A DNA stretch of 10,817 nucleotides from assembly GCA_027435495.1 (NCBI GenBank), contig DAHZZC010000382.1, positions 1 through 10,817 on the forward strand, read 5' to 3'. Each line of letters begins with the position of its first letter. Position 1 is the stretch's first letter. The DNA is from Planctomycetales bacterium. GTDB taxonomy: Bacteria > Planctomycetota > Planctomycetia > Isosphaerales > Isosphaeraceae. The translations under genes and the position numbers were made by a program. This document shows, piece after piece, positions 5,802-10,817 of this stretch. Below the pieces are notes generated by a model. It saw only the letters and a program-made list of their open reading frames with translations. It was not told the DNA's origin and did not search any database.

Positions 5802-7005
5802 GCATTCCCGTATTTCGGTTCCACGTCTCCTCGCGGGGTCGATCGCCATGACGGCGATTGCGGCCGGTCTCCTCCTCGGCCGCCGACTGGCCGGGCCGGA
5901 TGCCGCGGAACTGACCCGGCGCGCCGAGGCCGACCTGCAGGCGAACCGCTGGAGGGCAGCCGAAGATGACATCCGAGGACTCGCCGCGCTCCGGCCCCTG
6001 ACCCCGAAAGACCGTTTCCTTCAGGCCCGAATCGAAATCGGGGCGGGTCAATCCGAGAAGGCGCTGGAGATACTCAGCGGGCTGGTCGACGAACCCGATC
6101 TCGGCGCTCAGGCCCTCTACCTTGCCGGGCTGATCGAGCGAAGGCGCAATCGTCTCCGGTTTGCCGAGGCCGCCTACCGACAGGCGATCGACCGCGATCC
6201 TCGCCTGATCGGCGCACGGCGCGAACTCATCTACATTCTTGGGATGCAGTCCCGTCGTGGCGAGCTCGACACCGCCTTCCACGAGATGGCCCGGATTGTG
6301 CCGCTCAATCAGTACGATATGTATATATGGTGTCTGACGCATTTCGTCAACTGGGGCACCGAGAGCGCCGAGGATCTGAAACCCTTCCTCGAAGCCGATC
6401 CCGACGATCGAGAGACTCGTCTGGCGATGGCCCGATTACTGCTCGCATCGCCGGGTCAGGAAGGTCGAGTCGACGAACTGCTCCGACCTCTTCCCGCCGA
6501 GGACCCCGCCGTGCTCGCGTTCCGGGCGGAGCAGGATCTGAACCGCGGCCGATTGGCTGAGGCCCTCCAGCGGCTCGAGTCGACGAAGTCTGAGGATCCG
6601 ATGCTGGAGCGTCTCCGGGCCAGGATCGCGCTGCGGCGGGGCGATCGGGAGGCGGCTGTCCGCCATTTTCGCCGTGCTCTCAGCGAGGCGCCCTACGATC
6701 GCGTCTCAACCTCTGAGCTGGGGAAAGCCCTGATCCTTCAGGGCGATCGGTCGTCTGCACAGGCGTATATCGACCAATCTCACCGGCTTGACGAGGTCTA
6801 CAATCTCGTCACGCGGATCGGAAAGCCAGACGAGCCCGTCGTCTCTGTTGCCGACCTGAAGCGGATGGCGCACGCCTGCGAGGTCGCCGGTCTGTCCGCC
6901 GAGGCCCGGGGGTGGTACCAACTCGCCATCGATCGGGATGTGTTCGACCAGGAGGCGCAGCAGGGCCTGCATCGGCTCCGAGAAGCGGAGGCTCCGAAAG
7001 GCTGA
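5743..7005 (+). CDS. Membrane-anchored TPR-repeat protein
   Basis: A 420-residue scaffold-type protein; the partner is unknown. An N-terminal Arg/Pro/Ser-rich stretch (1-29) leads to one membrane segment at about 28-47 (LLAGSIAMTAIAAGLLLG), followed by helical tetratricopeptide-like repeats. Recognisable units include FLQARIEIGAGQSEKALEIL (92-111), ALYLAGLIERRRNRLRFAEA (124-143) continuing to A148-P153, RLAMARLLL (226-234), LRARIALRRGDREAAVRHF (291-309), and a final unit about 373-400. Such repeats bind other proteins. The start at ATG 5743 (AGGG 6 bases upstream) gives a whole membrane helix but overlaps the preceding gene by 59 bases in another frame. The only later ATG, at 5848, would cut the helix in half. 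The overlap and shared strand tie it to the DUF2135-like gene. In planctomycetes TPR proteins of this kind often accompany envelope or respiration-linked proteins; that is not evidence for this one. Confidence 0.87.
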   Translation: MSEAKPTRSPSSPTTPAHREHSRISVPRLLAGSIAMTAIAAGLLLGRRLAGPDAAELTRRAEADLQANRWRAAEDDIRGLAALRPLTPKDRFLQARIEIGAGQSEKALEILSGLVDEPDLGAQALYLAGLIERRRNRLRFAEAAYRQAIDRDPRLIGARRELIYILGMQSRRGELDTAFHEMARIVPLNQYDMYIWCLTHFVNWGTESAEDLKPFLEADPDDRETRLAMARLLLASPGQEGRVDELLRPLPAEDPAVLAFRAEQDLNRGRLAEALQRLESTKSEDPMLERLRARIALRRGDREAAVRHFRRALSEAPYDRVSTSELGKALILQGDRSSAQAYIDQSHRLDEVYNLVTRIGKPDEPVVSVADLKRMAHACEVAGLSAEARGWYQLAIDRDVFDQEAQQGLHRLREAEAPKG

Positions 7006-7025
7006 TTTCGACCGTCCAGAATCAA

Positions 7026-7688
7026 TCATCGCGCATACTCGAGGCGGATGACTGTCATTGTCCTGGGGAGCCTGTCACGCGTGACCTCGAACGAGGAGGT
7101 TCCTGGGCGAATCACTGGGAAGTCCGGGATCGTCTCCAGGAATCGCTCGATCGGCTGGATGTTGAGGTCAATCTTCGGCGTCTTGTAGTGCATCGGGATC
7201 ACGATTCGGGGACCGATCGCGGCAAGGAGCCCTGGGATCGACGGGAAGTCGATCGTGGGCGGCCCGCCGGCCGGCACCAGAACGATGTCGGCGCCCCGGA
7301 TCGGTTCGAGCTCGATGGGAGTTAGATCGTGTCCGAGGTCGCCGAGGAAGGCAACATTCAGGCCCTCCGATCGAAGGTATACCATGGCGACCTCGTCGCC
7401 AGCGAGTCGTTCTGGAGTCTCGTACACCATCACCGCGCCGATCTCGACGCCCCGAAACACCATCCCGTCAGGACCGATCTCCGGGGCCCGGATCGTTTCG
7501 AAAGGCGGGACAATCTGCCCGAGGTGGCTGTGATATCGATCGTTCTCGTGGCTGACAATCACAAGGTCTGCCGGCTCGCCGATCGGCTCGTAACCGCCGC
7601 AGTCGGGCGATCGGTAGGGGTCGAGAATGATCCGAAGGTGGTTCGTCTCGATCAGGAAGGCCGCGTGTCCGTACCAGGTGATGCGCAT
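7026..7688 (-). CDS. MBL-fold (UlaG/UPF0173-like) metal-dependent hydrolase-family protein, degenerate metal motif
   Basis: A 220-residue metallo-beta-lactamase-fold protein of the compact group related to UPF0173 and UlaG-type lactonases; substrate unknown. It opens MRITWYGHAAFLIE (1-14), the typical start with the conserved Gly-His, then ILDPY (20-24). The usual HxHxDH metal motif appears as SHENDRYHSH (46-55): H47 is kept, the second His is Asn49, and the DH pair is Arg51-Tyr52, with His53 and His55 nearby. FLGDLGHDL (114-122) supplies D117 and H120, and PMHY (165-168) supplies H167. The metal site is therefore altered and may be mononuclear or inactive. ATG 7688 is chosen because it begins the fold exactly and has GAGGAG upstream; the frame extends to 7745 without conserved residues. 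It ends 20 bases from the convergent TPR gene and diverges from the glycosyltransferase gene. Confidence 0.87.
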   Translation of the reverse strand: MRITWYGHAAFLIETNHLRIILDPYRSPDCGGYEPIGEPADLVIVSHENDRYHSHLGQIVPPFETIRAPEIGPDGMVFRGVEIGAVMVYETPERLAGDEVAMVYLRSEGLNVAFLGDLGHDLTPIELEPIRGADIVLVPAGGPPTIDFPSIPGLLAAIGPRIVIPMHYKTPKIDLNIQPIERFLETIPDFPVIRPGTSSFEVTRDRLPRTMTVIRLEYAR

Positions 7689-7771
7689 CGTCTTCGGTGC
7701 TCCTCGCGAGGGCCGGTCGTCGGTCGATCTCAGAGAGTCGATCATAACGATCCCTCGGACGTTCTGTTAGC

Positions 7772-9118
7772 ATGGCAGTCGATCTGAAGCTGCCCCGACT
7801 CTCACCTTGGGAATCCGCGCCGATGTCCTCGCCGACCCTTCCCGGCCCGACGCCCCTCTGGAAACGAGAGCTCCGGATCGACTGGCAACCGATGGTACGG
7901 ACGGCGAGGGAACATCCCGAAGCGATCCTCATCGGGCTCGGCGTGGCGCTACGGGTCGTCACCTATCTTTGGAACCGGGCGATGTGGCTCGACGAGCTCT
8001 CTCTCCGGGGCAATATCGTCGACAAGCCCGTCCTCGACTTCTTCGAGCCGCTCTGGAACGACCAGCTCGCGCCTCTGGGTTTCCTGGTCGCTGAGCGCGT
8101 CATCGCTACGTTCGTCTCGACTCGCAACTACGCCTTGCGGCTCATCCCGCTTGCGGCCGGTATCGCCTCGATCTTCCTCTTCGCGCAACTGGCCCGGCGA
8201 GTCCTGCCGAGGCGGCCGGCGCTGGTGGCGCTGGCCCTCTTCGCCCTCTCCGACGACCTGATCTACTATTCCAGCGAGCTGAAGCCGTACATGATTGACC
8301 TCGCCATCGGGCTGGCAATCACCCTGGGGACGGTTCGGGCGCTGGGAGGCGAGCCTACGACACGTCTCCTCACCTGGATGGCTGTTCTTCTAGCCATCGC
8401 GCCCTGGTTCTCATTTGCGTCGGCATTCGTGGTGGTCGGTTGCGGGCTCGTGCTGGTCGTGGACGCGGCGCTCGCGCGGCGCGGCCGGATTGCCACACTC
8501 TGGCTCATTGTGGGGTTCGCCTGGCTGGCCGATTTTGCGATCGCCTACCGGGCCTCTCAGGCTCTCTTGAGCCTCTACACCACGATGTATCGGTTCTGGG
8601 ACTTCGCGTTCCTACGCATCGGCGTTCCGATGACGACCGAGGATCTGTCGAAGACGGCCAATCTGCTCCTGGAAGTCTTCGTCAACCCGCTGAATCTACT
8701 CTGCCCCGATGGAGTCCAGCTTGGTGTCATCCTGCCCTTGGGACTATTCCTCCTCGGGATTCCGGCGCTCACCCGCCGATCCTGGCGAGTATGGGTCCTC
8801 CTCTCCGGACCGATCGCGATGGCAATGGCAGCCTCCGCCGCCCGGCGGTACCCGTTCCACGGACGACTGATTCTGGAACTGACACCGGCCTTCTTCCTGA
8901 CGATCGCCGCCGGAACCGAGGCCGTCGCGAGGCGATTCCCGGGCGCAGGCAGCCTGGTCTATCGGACCGTTTTGATCGTTCTGCTGACCTTCCCCACCTG
9001 GGATGCCCTCTCAAATTGCACGTCTCGGCGCATCCGGCCGTTCCAGATCCACGGCGACCTGCACGAGACGGTCTTCATCGACCAGGACCTGAGAAAGAAA
9101 CCCGGCGGGCGTCCCTGA
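7772..9118 (+). CDS. GT39-like (PMT/ArnT-type, GT-C) membrane glycosyltransferase
   Basis: A predicted polytopic inner-membrane enzyme of 448 residues that would move a sugar from a lipid-linked donor to an acceptor on the outer face of the membrane; donor and acceptor are unknown. Hydrophobic helices are visible at about 51-67, 123-140, 149-160, 175-190, 200-232, 240-258, 316-332, 340-355, 370-382 and 397-410. The first outer loop carries MWLDELS (71-77); the Asp-Glu pair D74-E75 is the position of the catalytic acidic motif in GT-C enzymes. YYSSELKPYMIDLAIGL (165-181) resembles the next GT39 signature, and RYPFHGRLILELTPAFF (359-375) resembles the late Arg/Pro motif. The large soluble C-terminal domain of some relatives is missing. 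ATG 7772 gives the longest product; ATG 7823 (MSSPTLPG) is equally plausible, and neither has a good ribosome-binding site. It diverges from the MBL-fold gene. Confidence 0.82.
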   Translation: MAVDLKLPRLSPWESAPMSSPTLPGPTPLWKRELRIDWQPMVRTAREHPEAILIGLGVALRVVTYLWNRAMWLDELSLRGNIVDKPVLDFFEPLWNDQLAPLGFLVAERVIATFVSTRNYALRLIPLAAGIASIFLFAQLARRVLPRRPALVALALFALSDDLIYYSSELKPYMIDLAIGLAITLGTVRALGGEPTTRLLTWMAVLLAIAPWFSFASAFVVVGCGLVLVVDAALARRGRIATLWLIVGFAWLADFAIAYRASQALLSLYTTMYRFWDFAFLRIGVPMTTEDLSKTANLLLEVFVNPLNLLCPDGVQLGVILPLGLFLLGIPALTRRSWRVWVLLSGPIAMAMAASAARRYPFHGRLILELTPAFFLTIAAGTEAVARRFPGAGSLVYRTVLIVLLTFPTWDALSNCTSRRIRPFQIHGDLHETVFIDQDLRKKPGGRP

Positions 9119-9144
9119 CCATGCCCGGAAGCCCGCCGTGGTTT
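9098..9144. terminator. Bidirectional terminator-like inverted repeat at the 3' ends of the glycosyltransferase and oxidoreductase genes
   Basis: The left arm aaacccggcgggc (9098-9110) pairs with gcccgccgtggttt (9131-9144) across a 20-base loop: 8 GC-rich pairs, one bulged T at 9139, then 5 more pairs ending in A-T pairs. An A-rich stretch (gagaaagaaa) lies before the left arm and T's close the right arm, so the structure could serve transcripts in both directions. It overlaps the glycosyltransferase stop codon (9116-9118) and sits 10 bases from the convergent oxidoreductase stop. Confidence 0.65.
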
Positions 9145-9153
9145 GTGGGTTGA

Positions 9154-10293
9154 TCAGAAGACCGGGAGATCCACGCGCTTTCCGCCGTTCATCGCCGATT
9201 CGTGGGCGCAAAGGCCAACCATTGTCCAGTTGGCCGAGGTTTCGGCGTCGGGCAGTGCCGGCTTCTCACCACGGACCGCGCTCAGGAAGGCGTGGACGAG
9301 GTGAGGGTGCGATCCGCCGTGCCCACCACCCTGGGTGAAGGATAGATGCTGTTCGCCCTCCTCCGAACTATAAACTCCCTTGGTCGTGAACCGCTGGATC
9401 GGGCCGGGCAGCAGGTGAGCGTAGTCGGGGACCTTCACTCGTTGAGGAATCTCCGGTTCGGGGACTGGGTGCGCCTCGGTGCTCTTGGTGTGGATCACCG
9501 GCTCCTCGTTCTCGACCTGTTGCCATTCGAAACTCTTCTTGCTTCCGTAGGCGTCGAAGCTCTCGCGATACTGGCGGGCCGTGTCGAAGAGGCTACGCGT
9601 CACCTCGGCGACCACATCCGAATCCTTAATGGTAAACGTCGCCGTTTCAATCGCGAACGGACTGCCATACCGGCCGATCAGATCCTCCCGGATGCGTCCC
9701 GAACCGTGGCAGACGACGCTCTGTGCATGCTTGCCGAGAATCGCGAGGCATGGGCTGACGCAGTGTGTCGCGTACCACATCGGCGGGAGGCCCGGCCAGT
9801 AGTCGGGCCATCCGTCCATGTCCTGCTGATGGCTGCCGCGAAGGAACTGCAACCGGCCCAGCTCGCCTTTCTCATAAAGTTCCTTCACGAAAAGATACTC
9901 GCGGCTATAAACGACGGTTTCCATCATCATGTAGACCTTGCCGCTGGCCCGTTGCGCCTCGACAATCTGGCGGCATTCGTCGATGGTCGTTCCCATCGGG
10001 ACCGTACAGGCGACATGCTTGCCTGCCTTCAACGCTTCGACCGACATCCAGGCGTGATCCGGGATGGGCGAGTTGATGTGGACGGCATCGACCTCTGGGT
10101 CCTTCAGCAGCTCGCGATAGTCGGTATACCGGACCCGGATTCCATACTGATCGCCGCACTCGTCCACACCTTGACGATCGCGCCGGCAAATCGCGTAAAT
10201 GTCGGCGCCGGGATAACTTTGGTAGATGGGGATGAACTCAGCCCCGAATCCCAGGCCGATAATTGCGACTCGGATCGGTTTGTCGGTGGCCAT
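9154..10293 (-). CDS. Gfo/Idh/MocA-family oxidoreductase-like protein with altered EKP motif
   Basis: A 379-residue cytoplasmic-looking protein of the glucose-fructose oxidoreductase / inositol dehydrogenase / MocA family, which usually oxidises or reduces sugars with NAD(P). The N-terminal Rossmann fold begins VAIIGLGFGAEF (9-20), with the Gly-rich cofactor loop, and the acidic/basic turn ICRRDR (35-40). HINSPIPDHAWMSVEALKAG (72-91) is typical for the family. The position normally reading Glu-Lys-Pro is CTVPMG (96-101), so the catalytic lysine is replaced by Val98. The C-terminal domain carries MMMETVVYSREYLFV (122-136), SHQQDMDGWPDYWPGLPP (154-171) and THCVSPCLAILG (176-187). ATG 10293 has GAGGA 8 bases upstream and starts the fold; a longer open frame reaches back to 10779 but runs antisense to the next gene. 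The cofactor may bind without normal redox catalysis, or the subfamily may use another acid/base. Substrate unknown. Confidence 0.88.
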   Translation of the reverse strand: MATDKPIRVAIIGLGFGAEFIPIYQSYPGADIYAICRRDRQGVDECGDQYGIRVRYTDYRELLKDPEVDAVHINSPIPDHAWMSVEALKAGKHVACTVPMGTTIDECRQIVEAQRASGKVYMMMETVVYSREYLFVKELYEKGELGRLQFLRGSHQQDMDGWPDYWPGLPPMWYATHCVSPCLAILGKHAQSVVCHGSGRIREDLIGRYGSPFAIETATFTIKDSDVVAEVTRSLFDTARQYRESFDAYGSKKSFEWQQVENEEPVIHTKSTEAHPVPEPEIPQRVKVPDYAHLLPGPIQRFTTKGVYSSEEGEQHLSFTQGGGHGGSHPHLVHAFLSAVRGEKPALPDAETSANWTMVGLCAHESAMNGGKRVDLPVF

Positions 10294-10404
10294 TGCCGAT
10301 ATCCTCGAATTGGCTAGAAACCGGAGGGCGGGGACTTGCGAATGCCCGTGCAAGATAGTACGACGGGAGCAACAAGGCAAGGACCTCGCGAGTGGAGACG
10401 TTCG
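10294..10404. promoter_or_regulatory. Divergent promoter region between the two oxidoreductase genes
   Basis: This 111-base gap must drive both divergent Gfo/Idh/MocA genes. It contains one dyad, cttgc at 10335-10339 and gcaag at 10350-10354 with a 10-base spacer, which could be an operator half-site pair, and an AT-richer patch (gatagta) at about 10354-10360 that could hold a -10 element for the plus-strand gene. Neither is a strong match to a known site. GGAG at 10394-10397 is the ribosome-binding site of the plus-strand gene. Confidence 0.3.
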
Positions 10405-10817
10405 ATGGCAACGAAGGCAGATCGGCCGGTCCGGGTGGCGTTCATTGGTACGGGTGCCGTGACGACCTACCATCACCTCCCCGGGCTCCGGCTCGATCCG
10501 CGTGCCGAGCTTTCGGCAATCTGCGATACCGATCCCGAGCTGCTCGAAAAGCGCCGACAGGAATGGCATGTCCCGTTCGCCTCGACGGACCCGGAAGAGG
10601 TCTGCCGACGGGATGACGTCGACGCTGTGGTGATCTGCACTCCCAACGATACGCACCGACCGATCTCGGTAGCCGCCGCCCGGGCGGGGAAGCATGTGAT
10701 GTGCGAGAAGCCCCTGGGTCTCTCGGCGGTTGAGGTGCGCGAGATGTACGAGGCAGCCCGTGAGAGCGGTGTCGTCCACATGACCGCCCTCACCTACCGG
10801 TTCGCCCCCTCGATGCG
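10405..10817 (+). CDS. Gfo/Idh/MocA-family oxidoreductase, N-terminal part (runs off the window)
   Basis: The first 137 complete codons of an NAD(P)-dependent sugar oxidoreductase-type protein; the frame is open to the window edge, so it is incomplete at the 3' end. The Rossmann fold starts VRVAFIGTGAVTTYHHLPGL (9-28), with the Gly-x-Gly-x-x cofactor loop at 15-19 and ICDTD (39-43), whose Asp41 at the end of the second strand suggests NAD preference. VVICTPNDTHRPI (75-87) and GKHVMCEKPLGL (95-106) follow, with the intact E101-K102-P103 motif; Lys102 is the expected catalytic/nicotinamide-contacting lysine. HMTALTYRFAPSM begins the next strand. ATG 10405 has GGAG 7 bases upstream. It is divergent from a relative that lacks the EKP residues, so the two may share regulation. 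The substrate-binding domain is outside the window, so no substrate can be proposed. Confidence 0.9.
   Translation, partial: MATKADRPVRVAFIGTGAVTTYHHLPGLRLDPRAELSAICDTDPELLEKRRQEWHVPFASTDPEEVCRRDDVDAVVICTPNDTHRPISVAAARAGKHVMCEKPLGLSAVEVREMYEAARESGVVHMTALTYRFAPSM

Noticed and set aside
5025..5972. Minus-strand open frame of 315 codons
   Set aside because: Antisense to the DUF2135-like gene and the start of the TPR gene; no domain is recognisable, and long antisense frames are expected in GC-rich coding DNA.
7006..7025. Possible terminator between the convergent TPR and MBL-fold genes
   Set aside because: Only 20 bases separate the stops and no stem of useful length or T-run is present in or just beside the gap.
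7074..7085. 12-base perfect palindrome gtcacgcgtgac
   Set aside because: Lies inside the MBL-fold coding sequence and appears once; no reason to treat it as a regulatory site.
7768..7773. TAGCAT as a -10 element for the glycosyltransferase gene
   Set aside because: It overlaps the first possible start codon and has no -35 partner; it would only make sense if translation starts at 7823.
9346..10317. Plus-strand open frame of 323 codons
   Set aside because: Antisense to the Gfo/Idh/MocA gene, whose protein has clear family motifs; the plus-strand translation shows none.
10294..10779. N-terminal extension of the minus-strand oxidoreductase frame
   Set aside because: It runs opposite the 5' part of the divergent oxidoreductase gene; the Rossmann fold begins at the ATG at 10293, which has its own ribosome-binding site.
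1..10817. CRISPR array, tRNA/rRNA genes, insertion sequences, toxin-antitoxin or defence island
   Set aside because: No spaced direct repeats, RNA gene landmarks, transposase motifs or paired small genes of that kind were seen on either strand.

Overview
The window looks like chromosomal DNA from a GC-rich bacterium, most likely a planctomycete (Planctomycetota, possibly the Isosphaeraceae). This is inference from gene content: two divergent Gfo/Idh/MocA-type oxidoreductases, a TPR protein with one membrane anchor, a DUF697-type membrane protein, a bacterial RRM protein with a glycine tail, and widespread use of weak or absent Shine-Dalgarno sites. No species can be named from the sequence. 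I saw no transposase, integrase, phage gene, CRISPR array, tRNA or rRNA, and base composition looks even, so this reads as ordinary core or lineage-specific chromosome rather than a mobile island.

Layout: the window opens inside the 3' end of argJ (arginine biosynthesis, +). Next come a DUF697/YcjF-like membrane protein (466-1401, +) and a 303-base gap that becomes a hairpin-rich leader before an RRM RNA-binding protein (1705-2097, +). A perfect 13-bp inverted repeat separates this gene from a minus-strand block: a short coiled-coil protein (2183-2641), nnrD (2857-3750, repair of hydrated NAD(P)H) and larB (3799-4584, first step of the nickel-pincer cofactor). larB and nnrD are 48 bases apart on one strand and both act on nicotinate/nicotinamide dinucleotide chemistry.

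Divergent from larB is an overlapping plus-strand pair. The first gene encodes a membrane-anchored protein with a proline- and glycine-rich linker and a DUF2135/YfaP-like C-terminal domain (4839-5801). The second encodes a membrane-anchored TPR protein (5743-7005). The 59-base overlap implies co-expression and perhaps a shared envelope complex. A degenerate metallo-beta-lactamase-fold protein (7026-7688, -) converges on the TPR gene and diverges from a GT39-like polytopic glycosyltransferase (7772-9118, +). The window ends with a Gfo/Idh/MocA protein whose EKP motif is altered (9154-10293, -) and, divergent from it, a second Gfo/Idh/MocA gene with an intact EKP motif that runs off the window end.

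No clear new multi-gene defence or biosynthetic system is visible. The points most worth a second look are the EKP-to-TVP change in one of two divergent oxidoreductases, the mutually exclusive hairpins in front of the RRM gene, the overlapping DUF2135/TPR pair, the larB-nnrD pairing, and the degenerate metal motif of the MBL-fold protein.
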